From [Clostridium] saccharolyticum WM1 (GTDB lineage Bacteria > Bacillota > Clostridia > Lachnospirales > Lachnospiraceae), in assembly GCF_000144625.1 (NCBI RefSeq), contig NC_014376.1:2232001-2296000 (forward strand): DNA of 64,000 nt, given 5' to 3'. Position numbers and translations under genes: made by a program. The notes under the pieces were generated by a model, which had not been told where the DNA came from, searched no databases, and worked only from the letters and a program-made list of their open reading frames with translations. This document shows positions 9,139 to 17,684 of this stretch, piece by piece (position 1 is the first letter of the stretch; each line of letters begins with the position of its first letter).

Positions 9139-10212
9139 TTAAAATTTAATCGCCACCTTAAAGTCACCGTACTTACCTCCGGCAAATTCAAATGCCTTTT
9201 CCCATTCTTCAATTGGAAATGTGTTTCTGATAACACCGGTTGTCTTTAAATTGCCGTTGGTTATGTTTTCAATGACAAAGGGATAGCAGTAAGGGCTTAA
9301 ATGGGCGCCTGCGATATCCAATTCCTTCCGGTCTCCGATGATGGACCAATCCACGGTGGCAGGCTCTGCAAATACACTGAATTCCACAAAGCGTCCCAGC
9401 TTTCTGATCATGGAAAGTCCCTGAACCACGCTGGAAGGATGGCCGGTAGCTTCGATATAGATATCACACCCATAACCTTCTGTTAAATCCATGACCGCTT
9501 TCACTACATCCGTTTTCCCTGGATTCAGCACCAGATCAGCACCAAATTCCTTCGCCTTTACCAGTCTGTCATCCATCATATCAAGTACGATCAGTTTCGC
9601 TGGATTTTTCATTCGGGCATAGGTAACCATCCCAAGTCCCAGGGTTCCGGCCCCTGAAATTACCACAACATCCTCACAACCGATCTGCCCCCGGTCCACA
9701 CAATGCTTGGAGCAGGCATAAGGTTCGATTAAAAGCGCATCCTCAAAGGGCATATCCTTTGGTACCTGATGTATTACAGAACCTTTTGGATATCTGACAT
9801 ACTCTGCCATACCACCGTTGTTGGTATGCTGAAAACCGAAGATATCATGAGGCTGGCACATCCAGTAACGGCCTGATTTACAGAATTTACATTCTCCGCA
9901 GGGCTTGATCTGATCAGCAGTCACCCGGTCTCCGATCTGGAAATCTTTCACGTTCTCTCCCAATTCTGCAATTTCACCTAAAAACTCGTGTCCCGGAATA
10001 AAAGGCGGTTTTACCCAGGAAGGCTGGAGCTCATCTCCCCAGAACATGGCTGCTCCGTGACTGCATTTCAAGTCACCCGCGCAGATTCCGCAGCCTTCCG
10101 TCTTGATGATAACGTCATCCGGACCGCATTCCGGCGTTGGATAGGCCGGTTCAAAACGGTAGTCATCTTTGGAATATGCAACAAGTGCCTTCATTGTTTT
10201 CGGAATACTCAT
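9139..10212 (-). CDS. Zinc-dependent polyol dehydrogenase (erythritol/threitol dehydrogenase-like MDR)
   Basis: 357 residues. Medium-chain dehydrogenase/reductase: catalytic zinc ligands C44, H75 and E76 (CGICAGD, PGHEF), structural zinc cysteines at 105, 108, 111 and 119, and a Rossmann motif GAGTLGLG near residue 187. The segments CSHGAAMFWGDELQP, FVEFSVF, DWSIIGDRKELD and GAHLSPYCYP are typical of the branch that includes the erythritol/L-threitol dehydrogenase described in Mycobacterium smegmatis. It should oxidise a sugar alcohol to a ketose with NAD(P). Next to an L-xylulokinase the likely product is L-xylulose, from L-arabinitol or xylitol; a tetritol is the alternative. Substrate is inferred. 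Confidence 0.8.
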   Translation of the reverse strand: MSIPKTMKALVAYSKDDYRFEPAYPTPECGPDDVIIKTEGCGICAGDLKCSHGAAMFWGDELQPSWVKPPFIPGHEFLGEIAELGENVKDFQIGDRVTADQIKPCGECKFCKSGRYWMCQPHDIFGFQHTNNGGMAEYVRYPKGSVIHQVPKDMPFEDALLIEPYACSKHCVDRGQIGCEDVVVISGAGTLGLGMVTYARMKNPAKLIVLDMMDDRLVKAKEFGADLVLNPGKTDVVKAVMDLTEGYGCDIYIEATGHPSSVVQGLSMIRKLGRFVEFSVFAEPATVDWSIIGDRKELDIAGAHLSPYCYPFVIENITNGNLKTTGVIRNTFPIEEWEKAFEFAGGKYGDFKVAIKF

Positions 10213-10233
10213 ATTAAAAATCCTCCATTCTTA

Positions 10234-11346
10234 TTATACACGGATTCGGTCCCCGGTGTTTTCATCAAACAGATGGGTCTTTTCTGAATTAAATTTTAAA
10301 TAGACCTCATCGCCTTTCTCATAATACACATCCTCTGTGGTGGTAATGCTTAACAGGTTTTCACCCACCCGGAGGCTGATCCTGCGTTCATCCCCCATAT
10401 TTTCAAAGACGGCTACTGGTACCGGTGTGCTGGTAGCCGGATCTTGGGAAATCAGAACATCCACCGGCCGGACACCCAAGGTAACCTTCAGTCCTTCATG
10501 AACCACCGCCTTATAACGGTCAGGTACCATAACTTTTAACCCGCTGTTTTCAAATGTAAAATAATAACCTTTCCCTTCCATTTTAATGACCGACGGCATC
10601 AGGTTCATGGGCGGTTCTCCGATAAATCCGGCTACGAACTCGTTGGCAGGATCATCGTATACCTCCAGGGGAGTTCCCATTTGCTGGAGTTTCCCCTCCT
10701 TCATAATGACAATTTTATCTGCCATGGACATCGCTTCGATCTGGTCATGAGTCACGATAATGGTCGTGCATTTGATCTCATGATGCATCCTCTTTATCTC
10801 CTGCCTGAGCATCTGCCGCATTTTCCCATCCAAATGACTCAAAGGCTCATCCAGAAGCAAAAGCCCCGGGCGCCGGATAATGGCCCTGGCTATATTGACC
10901 CTTTGCTTCTGCCCCCCCGACAAGGCAGCCGGTTTCATCTGCAGCAGGTCTTCCACTTTAAGCAGAGGGGCAACACGGCCGATCTCTTTTCCGATTTCCT
11001 CTTCTGTCTTTTTCTTTGCCCTCATATTAAAAGCCAGATTCTCATATACGGTCAGAGGCGGATACAGGGCATAATCTTCGAAAGCCAGACCAATTCCACG
11101 GTCCTTGGGCAGCAGATGATTCATGCGCGTTTTGCCGATGTATACATCTCCGGAGGTGATCTCCTCCAGTCCTGCCAGCATCCTTAAGGTTGTGGATTTA
11201 CCACACCCCGAAGGCCCCAGGATCCCAATGAATTCCCCATCTTCACAGCGGAAAGAAAGGTCATTGACAGCATATCCGTCTGCCTCTTTCTTTTTCTCCT
11301 TATTGTCATACCGCTTATAGACATTTTTAAGCACCAGTTCTGCCAT
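10234..11346 (-). CDS. CUT1 ABC importer ATP-binding subunit (canonical)
   Basis: About 370 residues. MalK/UgpC-type ATPase: Walker A GPSGCGKST, signature LSGGQKQR, Walker B LLLLDEPLSHLD and H-loop IIVTHDQ are all intact, and the C-terminal part carries the TOBE/regulatory domain (LGVRPVDVLISQ). The start is set at 11346 because GGAGGT precedes that ATG and the ATG follows the upstream gene's stop by one base. Two full-length ATPase genes lie side by side, unlike the usual single MalK, so the transporter probably uses a heterodimeric motor, of which this is the fully canonical half. Confidence 0.9.
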   Translation of the reverse strand: MAELVLKNVYKRYDNKEKKKEADGYAVNDLSFRCEDGEFIGILGPSGCGKSTTLRMLAGLEEITSGDVYIGKTRMNHLLPKDRGIGLAFEDYALYPPLTVYENLAFNMRAKKKTEEEIGKEIGRVAPLLKVEDLLQMKPAALSGGQKQRVNIARAIIRRPGLLLLDEPLSHLDGKMRQMLRQEIKRMHHEIKCTTIIVTHDQIEAMSMADKIVIMKEGKLQQMGTPLEVYDDPANEFVAGFIGEPPMNLMPSVIKMEGKGYYFTFENSGLKVMVPDRYKAVVHEGLKVTLGVRPVDVLISQDPATSTPVPVAVFENMGDERRISLRVGENLLSITTTEDVYYEKGDEVYLKFNSEKTHLFDENTGDRIRV

Positions 11347-11347
11347 A

Positions 11348-12499
11348 TCATTGACCTCCGATCTGACTCTTTGCCTCATATTTCTGTCTTCCTGCTCTTG
11401 TGATCAATTCCTTTGAGGAATGGTCGAAATAGAGGGCATTCGCCATATTGAATTTTAAATAGACCTCCTGGTCAATGAAAGCCCTGGTATCATTGGGTGC
11501 AACCACCTCCAATTTGTTTTCGCCTGCCAGAACCGTCATAATGACCTTATTTCCAATGGGTTCATTTGCATAAACTGAGGCTCTGATCCAGGAACTGTCC
11601 TGTTTTTCAAAGCAAAAGGCGATGTCACAGCCCCGGATCCCCACATCAATCTGCTTCCCATCCAGGGAGGATATATGGTCAATCACATCGGGGGTCACCT
11701 CCAGGACAGAGTCCTGATCAAAGGCATCAATCAGTCCCAGATTTCCACTGAGCTTAAAAGCACCCGGAAATATGTTGATCTCAGGTTCTCCGAACAGCCT
11801 TGCAACAAACTCGTTGCGGGGAAGATAATACATCTCTACAGCACTTCCGGTCTGTACGATCCTCCCATCATGAACCACAGCGATCCGGTCTGCCAAAGAC
11901 ATAGCTTCCATGTAATCGTGGGTCACATAGATGGTTGTGGTATTAAAATTGCTCTGCATTTCCTTTAACTCCCGCCGCATAAAATGGCGGAGCTTGGCAT
12001 CCAAATGGGCTAAGGGTTCATCCATGAGAAATACATTGGGTTTTCTTACCAATCCACGCCCGATCGCTACACGCTGCCGCTGTCCATTGGAAAGCTGGCT
12101 GGGCTTCCGCTCCAGTAAATGGTTGATTCTCATCATCCCAGTGACCCGGTTCACCTCGGTTCGGATAAATTCCTCGCTTTGTTTATAGAGCCTGCTTCTC
12201 ATGGGGGAAGCAATATTATCATAAACATTGAAATGGGGATAAAGGGCATAATTCTCAAATACCATGGATACGTTCCGGTTCATAGGCTCCACATGGTTTA
12301 CAACCACCCCGTCTATTTTCACCAGCCCCTCCTGGGGAAATTCAATTCCTGCGATCACCTTGAGCAGAGAAGTCTTCCCTGCCCCGGCGGGACCAAACAA
12401 TACAAAGAATTCATTGTCTTTTACAGTCAGGCTGACCCCGTCCACCGCTGTTTTTGATCCGTATTTTTTTGTAACGTTAATCAGTTCTATTTCTGCCAA
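11348..12499 (-). CDS. CUT1 ABC importer ATP-binding subunit (divergent signature)
   Basis: 383 residues. MalK-like with Walker A GPAGAGKTS, Walker B VFLMDEPLAHLD and H-loop IYVTHDY, but the ABC signature reads LSNGQRQR, with Asn replacing the usual second Gly. The C-terminal TOBE-like region is present. Such a pair of related ATPases is known for the rhizobial glycerol importer (GlpS/GlpT), which also moves a polyol. Start ATG has GGAGGA upstream and lies 13 bases after the permease gene. The stop overlaps the ribosome site of the next ATPase gene, pointing to coupled synthesis of both halves. Confidence 0.88.
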   Translation of the reverse strand: MAEIELINVTKKYGSKTAVDGVSLTVKDNEFFVLFGPAGAGKTSLLKVIAGIEFPQEGLVKIDGVVVNHVEPMNRNVSMVFENYALYPHFNVYDNIASPMRSRLYKQSEEFIRTEVNRVTGMMRINHLLERKPSQLSNGQRQRVAIGRGLVRKPNVFLMDEPLAHLDAKLRHFMRRELKEMQSNFNTTTIYVTHDYMEAMSLADRIAVVHDGRIVQTGSAVEMYYLPRNEFVARLFGEPEINIFPGAFKLSGNLGLIDAFDQDSVLEVTPDVIDHISSLDGKQIDVGIRGCDIAFCFEKQDSSWIRASVYANEPIGNKVIMTVLAGENKLEVVAPNDTRAFIDQEVYLKFNMANALYFDHSSKELITRAGRQKYEAKSQIGGQ

Positions 12500-12512
12500 T
12501 CTCCTGTCCTCC

Positions 12513-13370
12513 TTATCCTTTTACAGCGCCGAAGCTGAGCCCTCTTACCAAATGCTTCTGAATAAACAGACAAGCGACGATCTCCGGTAAAACGGCTACG
12601 GTGGCGGCTACGGCCACCTGCCCGTAATGTACTGTTTCAGAAGAAATATACCGAAGGGATGTAATGGTAAGGGTCTGGATCCTGAAACCGCTTAAGATCA
12701 GCGGGAACGTAAAACTGTTCCATGCGAAAATAAATGCCAGAAGCCCTGAGGCAACCAGCCCCGGTTTGATCAGAGGCAGCAAGGTCTTTAAAAATACCTC
12801 ATACCAGCAGTATCCATCCAGTGAAGCAGCCTGCTCCACCTCCACGCTGATATCCTCAAAATATCCCCTCACCACCCAGATGAGAAGAGGCATGGTGATC
12901 AGCTGATACACCCAAATCAAACCAAAATATGTATCATACAGACCGATCTTTTGAAAGATCAGGAAAATCGGCAGTATCACCATGATCTCCGGCGCAAACT
13001 TAAACGATAAGATCTGGAATGCAATATCATCCTTTTTCCGGAAGTCATACCGGGCCAGTGCATATGCCGCCGGTACGCCCGCCACTACTGTAAGCAGCAC
13101 CGCCCCGCCGGAAACAATCATATTCTGAAAAAAAGCCCGGACATAATCCGTTCCCAGCAAAACCGCCTGATAATTGGCAAGTGTGGGCCGGAAAATAAAA
13201 ACTGTATTGTACATTTCCGTATCGCTTTTAAACGTACAGATCAGCATCCAGATAAGGGGGAACAGGGCATACAGGGCGTACAGGACAAGCCCCAGATTGC
13301 GTCCGGTTTCCCTGGCTGCTTCTTTCAGCCTGTTTCTTTGTTTTGCAGTTTCAATGGAATGCTCCATCAT
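12513..13370 (-). CDS. CUT1 ABC importer permease, MalG-like
   Basis: 285 residues with six predicted membrane segments. The EAA loop that contacts the ATPase is visible as EQAASLDGYCWYEVFLKTLLPLIKPG (about residues 190-215), followed by AFIFAWNSFTFPLILSG. The C-terminus ends in LVRGLSFGAVKG, the standard ending of MalG-type subunits. Two ATGs in tandem begin the gene, the first with AAAGGA upstream. It forms the inner-membrane channel with the next gene upstream. Confidence 0.9.
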   Translation of the reverse strand: MMEHSIETAKQRNRLKEAARETGRNLGLVLYALYALFPLIWMLICTFKSDTEMYNTVFIFRPTLANYQAVLLGTDYVRAFFQNMIVSGGAVLLTVVAGVPAAYALARYDFRKKDDIAFQILSFKFAPEIMVILPIFLIFQKIGLYDTYFGLIWVYQLITMPLLIWVVRGYFEDISVEVEQAASLDGYCWYEVFLKTLLPLIKPGLVASGLLAFIFAWNSFTFPLILSGFRIQTLTITSLRYISSETVHYGQVAVAATVAVLPEIVACLFIQKHLVRGLSFGAVKG

Positions 13371-13386
13371 TGTCGTCCTTTCTGAA

Positions 13387-14304
13387 TTAATATCCCTGGG
13401 CCTGCTTTGCCATCTTACGCTGCCTGTTTACAAGAAAGCTGGCCGTAACATTGACAATCACCCAAAGGGTCAGCAGGTAGGGAAGTGCATATCCCAGCTT
13501 CTGGAATTGGAATCCTGTAATATAGCCTGTCAGTGAAATGTTCATAAGTGTATTTCCCGGTCCGCCTTTCGTCAGCGCAAATATAATGCCGAATTCCTGG
13601 AGTGCCGCCATCAATCGGAATAAAAGAGCGATATACATAAATGGCTTAAGCATGGGAAAGGTTAATGTTTTAAAGATGAACCACGAGCTGGCCCCATCTA
13701 CCTCGGCTGCTTCAAAGGGAGATTTTGGCAGAGACTGAAGCCCTGCCAAAACCAGTAACAGCACGAAGGGAGTATTTACCCAGGTATCTATCAGCACCGC
13801 AGTGAACATGGCCGTTTCCTGGGATGCTGCCCACTTAAATCCGTACACACCAAACAGGTTTAAAAACTTTTCCAGCACGCCCACCGAATTGGAAGTCATC
13901 AGCTGCCAGATAAGCACTGCAATGGCCGGAGCCACCATCAGCGGAAAGGTGAAAACAACCTTTAAAATCCTGGTAAACCTGGTATCCTTCCGAAGCAGGA
14001 TCGCAACCACAGACCCAAGGATCATCTGAGTTCCCGTTGCAATAAATCCATATTTGATGGTTACCCATAAGGAATGGTAAAAATCAGGGTCCTGATACAC
14101 CCGAATCCAGTTTCGCAAAAAGATGAACTTAAAATTCGGATTTTTAAATGAGTAATTTGTCAGCGATAAAAATATTGCTATGGCAAATGGAATCATGATC
14201 CCAATCAGGATCAGTAAGCCCGGAGCGATGATATAGTACGGCCGCCTGCGTACATGGGCCGGAATTTCATGATAATTGATTTCCTTCGGTGTTCTATGAG
14301 CCAA
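13387..14304 (-). CDS. CUT1 ABC importer permease, MalF-like
   Basis: 305 residues with six predicted membrane segments, the first near residues 25-50 (LLILIGIMIPFAIAIFL). The EAA loop reads FEAAEVDGASSWFIFKTLTF around residues 200-220, followed by the ALTKGGPGNTL motif common in UgpA/LacF-type permeases. It lies 32 bases after the binding-protein gene and 16 before the second permease, so the three are one transcript. Substrate is inferred only from the catabolic genes downstream. Confidence 0.9.
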   Translation of the reverse strand: MAHRTPKEINYHEIPAHVRRRPYYIIAPGLLILIGIMIPFAIAIFLSLTNYSFKNPNFKFIFLRNWIRVYQDPDFYHSLWVTIKYGFIATGTQMILGSVVAILLRKDTRFTRILKVVFTFPLMVAPAIAVLIWQLMTSNSVGVLEKFLNLFGVYGFKWAASQETAMFTAVLIDTWVNTPFVLLLVLAGLQSLPKSPFEAAEVDGASSWFIFKTLTFPMLKPFMYIALLFRLMAALQEFGIIFALTKGGPGNTLMNISLTGYITGFQFQKLGYALPYLLTLWVIVNVTASFLVNRQRKMAKQAQGY

Positions 14305-14336
14305 ACCTGCCCCTCCTTTCTAAAAATTCACACAGC

Positions 14337-15824
14337 TTATTCATAGTCGGAGATAACTATGTCTTCTACTACCTTATCCTGTTTCTCTTTTAAACTGTCC
14401 ATGCCTTCCTGAACAGAGGCATAATTCCCTGCTACCAGTTCCTGCAGAGTCGTTGCCCACAAAGTGGTCGTCTCAAAGAAATAGGGCTGGGGGGTAAAGC
14501 GGATGGTCGTTGATCCGATGGTCTTTTCAAACGTATCAATATACCCCTCGTGACTCTCCATCTTTTTTAGGAATACCGGTGAATTGATCACGGAGGTACG
14601 TGCCGGGTCAAGAGCATTTTTTTCGGTCACTGCATATAGAGCAAAATCCTTGCTGGTAAAATACATCATAAAATACCATGCTGCATCCGCATTCTTTGTA
14701 TCCGCATTCATTGCCATGGACCATGTCCAGAAATTTGAATTGGGTGTGTTTCCTTCCTTTGCTAAGGGCATCACAGTCCATGCCAGATTGCCTGCCTCTG
14801 CCGAAGCGCCTTCCCAGTCCTGATGAATCCCGGTATTATCCGCTTCAAACATCATGGCCGCTTTGCCGGCTCCCAAGTCTGCGCCGCACTCATACCACGT
14901 ATATCTGGACCATGACGGAGATCCGCCCCTCTTGATCATGTCTACCCAGAATTCCGTCATTGCCACTGCCTCCGGTGAATTTACCTTAGACACCAGCCGG
15001 TCATCCTCAATGGCAAAATCCTTGGCTCCGAAATTTGCATATGTGCTCATGTACCCTGGATGAATGGTTCCCCAGTCTCTTGCCCCGCGGACGGTCATGG
15101 CATAAGAATCCGGTCCATTCCAGCCCTGAAGCTTGTCACAGGCAGCCAGCAGCTCGTCATAGGTCTTAGGAACCTCAATTCCCGCCTGTTCAAAGGCTCT
15201 CTTGTTATATGCAAGGCTGTAAATCTCTATGGCCAGCGGAAGCCCCAGCTGGGCACCGGAACCGACAGCATGTCCCGGAACTCCGTCCCATTGGAGAGCG
15301 GATACCGCGCTGGGATATAAATCTGCAAAATCATACCCAGGGGCCACCTTGTCCGGAGCATTTAAAAATTTATTTAAGTCGTATACATAACCTGCCGCTG
15401 AATAATCCCAAAGCTGATAAGCACCTGACATGAATAAATCCGGTTCACCGGTCCTGCTGGCAAGAGCCGTAGACACCTTATCAAAATAGTTGGCTTCCGG
15501 TGTAATGGAATGTTCAACTTTGATTCCGGTCAGTTCCTCAAATTCCGGTATCTTGGTTACAATGGCCTCAGCCACACTGTGCTGTACCATATTTACCTTC
15601 AGCGTTGTTCCGGCAAACTTCTTCCAGTCAAAATTTTCTTCTGCTGTTTGAGACTGCACTTCTGTTCCTGCTGCGGAAGGTTCCTGGGGCGCTTCTGCCC
15701 CCTGAGTTGTTGCCGAAACCTTAGCTGTCCCTGATCCGGAGCTGCTGCACCCCATCAGGGCACCTGCCGTCATAATGCCTGCCATTCCAAAGGATATCCA
15801 TTTTTTTATATTGCTTTTTTTCAC
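14337..15824 (-). CDS. CUT1 extracellular solute-binding lipoprotein
   Basis: 495 residues. A lipoprotein signal is present: positively charged start MKKSNIKKW, hydrophobic core, then lipobox LMGCSSS with the modified Cys near residue 26. A Thr/Ala/Glu-rich linker (to about residue 65) leads into a family 1 binding-protein fold (LMGC-anchored; KVEHSITPEANYF, MFEADNTGIHQDW, WTWSMAMNADTKNADAAW). It captures the substrate at the cell surface and passes it to the permeases downstream. It is the first gene of the operon, with an AGGAGG ribosome site and a promoter region carrying direct repeats. Confidence 0.9.
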   Translation of the reverse strand: MKKSNIKKWISFGMAGIMTAGALMGCSSSGSGTAKVSATTQGAEAPQEPSAAGTEVQSQTAEENFDWKKFAGTTLKVNMVQHSVAEAIVTKIPEFEELTGIKVEHSITPEANYFDKVSTALASRTGEPDLFMSGAYQLWDYSAAGYVYDLNKFLNAPDKVAPGYDFADLYPSAVSALQWDGVPGHAVGSGAQLGLPLAIEIYSLAYNKRAFEQAGIEVPKTYDELLAACDKLQGWNGPDSYAMTVRGARDWGTIHPGYMSTYANFGAKDFAIEDDRLVSKVNSPEAVAMTEFWVDMIKRGGSPSWSRYTWYECGADLGAGKAAMMFEADNTGIHQDWEGASAEAGNLAWTVMPLAKEGNTPNSNFWTWSMAMNADTKNADAAWYFMMYFTSKDFALYAVTEKNALDPARTSVINSPVFLKKMESHEGYIDTFEKTIGSTTIRFTPQPYFFETTTLWATTLQELVAGNYASVQEGMDSLKEKQDKVVEDIVISDYE

Positions 15825-15890
15825 GTTGATCTAACCTCCTCTTTTTTATATGTAAATATTACACGAATACAGTTGTTAAATAAATGAATA

Positions 15891-15933
15891 ATTATACTAT
15901 AATTAACAAAATATTTTGAGGTTTAATTAACAA
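15891..15933 (-). promoter_or_regulatory. Promoter and direct-repeat operator of the polyol operon
   Basis: On the minus strand TATAAT (15896-15891) is a perfect -10 box, but no good -35 box stands 17 bases upstream. Instead two exact 10-bp copies of TAATTAACAA (plus strand 15900-15909 and 15924-15933) lie 24 bp apart, covering the -35 region; a related inverted TTGTTAAATA lies near 15873-15882. A weak -35 plus paired direct repeats is the usual design of a promoter that needs an AraC-type activator, and the YesN-like regulator gene is next door. The link is inferred. Confidence 0.55.
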
Positions 15934-16010
15934 TCTTACTGATAGGCGCAGTTGTTATTTTTTTTAGAAATATCTTACGAAAATATGAAAAATGTTATGA
16001 TTGTCCAAAT

Positions 16011-16039
16011 AAAAAAGGCGCCTGTTCTTAAACGGCGCC
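16011..16039 (-). terminator. Terminator of the YesN-like regulator gene
   Basis: GGCGCC (16017-16022) pairs with GGCGCC (16034-16039) around an 11-base loop, flanked by A/T pairs and followed on the minus strand by TTTTTTATTT (plus A's from 16011). It lies 10 bases beyond the stop codon. Confidence 0.85.
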
Positions 16040-16048
16040 CTTTCCATT

Positions 16049-17596
16049 CTATATACGGTTCTTAAACTCTTTGCAAGTCATTCCTACAATCTCTTTAAAC
16101 ACCTTACTGAAATAATAGGGACTTCCAAAACCTACCTGATCTGCAATTTCATATATTTTCATGTTAGATTTGAGGATCAGTTTTTTTGACATTTCTATCC
16201 GGTAATTAGTCAGATACACGCTGAAGTTGATTCCGGTTTCCTGCTTAAAAATAAACGACAAATAGCTGCTGCTGATATTCACCGCTGCCGCAGCATTGTC
16301 TAAAGTAATATTCTGAGAATAGTTCTCTTCAATAAAGCCAATACATTCCTTAATCAGTCCGCTGTAGGGGCTCTTCCTGTTATGGAAAAAATCCCATATC
16401 GCCATATACACATCCATTGCATACATCCGGACATGATTCATATGGGACATTGAGTAAAGATTGTGATAATCAAACTTTAACGGATTCAGCCCGGGAATAT
16501 TTCTGGTATCGTAATTTTCCAGAAGGGATTTGGAGATGGAAAGCAGGTCAATAAATACCTCAGTCACCATTCGGTAGTCTCCGGAATCTTTCAGTTTTCG
16601 GAAAATGGAATCCATATACTCCGCCAATGGTTCCTTCTCCGCCCTTTCCACCAGTTCTTTGATCTTCCGGGCACTGACCCGAATATGCTCTCCCCTGGGA
16701 AGCTTCAATGTCTCATCGTACGTCCACACATTGCCGTTATGAAAAAATCCTTTCAGCCGCGCGGTTTCCGCCTCCTGAAACATCTGATGGAAACGTTCTT
16801 TTGTCCCGGCTCTGCTGATCCCCATATTGATATCCGCGTTAAAATACTGAACTGTATTTTTTATAATTGATGCTCCCCTGTCCTCCATCAGTTCTCTGGG
16901 GTACTCATTTCTTTCCTCATGATATATGACCCCAAAACAAAAAAGATCCTTTAAAATGATATACCGTGCAACGCTGTGGCAAAAAAATTTGGAAACAAGA
17001 TTCATAACTGTTTCAATCAGCATGCTGACGGAGCCATCCGGCAGGGAATTAATGCTGCAGTGACCGATGATGATCATATAAGATTCCTCGCAAAACATAT
17101 GGTTCATATAAGGATTGTCCGAAACATTTTCCGGTACACCGGAGAGTTTCAGCTTAAGTAACTGCTCATCTAGATATTTTTCTTCCATCTTTTTGACAGA
17201 ATGTCCCATACGGTGTGATCCTTCCGATTCCCCTGACAGATTGACCAGGGATGATAACAGGCTGTCCGGTGAGATCTCCGACTTTAAAATATACTTTTCA
17301 GCACCCATTTCCATGGCCCGCCTTGCAAAATTAAAATCATCATGATTCGTAAAAATAACGGATTGGATGTCTGCATATTTTGTTTTTGCTTTTTCAATTA
17401 AATCCAGACCGTTCATCCCCTGCATCTTGATATCCGTCATCAGAATATCAATTGGTTCATGCTCCATGATCTCCAAAGCTTCTTCTGCACTGCTGGCCTC
17501 TGCTGCAATCTCATACCCATAAGACTTCCAGTCCAGAGTCATCTTTAGTCCCATACGGACCAAAAACTCATCATCTACAATCAATACCCGCTTCAT
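16049..17596 (-). CDS. YesN-like response regulator with AraC DNA-binding domain
   Basis: 515 residues from the ATG at 17596. The N-terminal receiver domain (1-120) has the acidic pocket D8-D9 and phosphoacceptor D55 (LMTDIKM) and K in FTNHDDF-following region. A ~270-residue middle region without a recognised fold follows. The last 100 residues hold two AraC helix-turn-helix motifs (DNAAAAVNISSSYLSFIFK and IYEIADQVGFGSPYYFSKV). It likely activates the adjacent polyol transport operon after phosphorylation by the divergent kinase. An upstream TTG could extend it by nine residues but has no ribosome site; GGGAAG sits ahead of the ATG. Confidence 0.88.
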   Translation of the reverse strand: MKRVLIVDDEFLVRMGLKMTLDWKSYGYEIAAEASSAEEALEIMEHEPIDILMTDIKMQGMNGLDLIEKAKTKYADIQSVIFTNHDDFNFARRAMEMGAEKYILKSEISPDSLLSSLVNLSGESEGSHRMGHSVKKMEEKYLDEQLLKLKLSGVPENVSDNPYMNHMFCEESYMIIIGHCSINSLPDGSVSMLIETVMNLVSKFFCHSVARYIILKDLFCFGVIYHEERNEYPRELMEDRGASIIKNTVQYFNADINMGISRAGTKERFHQMFQEAETARLKGFFHNGNVWTYDETLKLPRGEHIRVSARKIKELVERAEKEPLAEYMDSIFRKLKDSGDYRMVTEVFIDLLSISKSLLENYDTRNIPGLNPLKFDYHNLYSMSHMNHVRMYAMDVYMAIWDFFHNRKSPYSGLIKECIGFIEENYSQNITLDNAAAAVNISSSYLSFIFKQETGINFSVYLTNYRIEMSKKLILKSNMKIYEIADQVGFGSPYYFSKVFKEIVGMTCKEFKNRI

Positions 17597-17684
17597 ATTA
17601 TTTTCCCGCTTCCCTAAAGACAATCAAACATGGTACAATAAGTTAATTTAGTGAATAGTATACCATAAATTTCGGAGGTATGTG

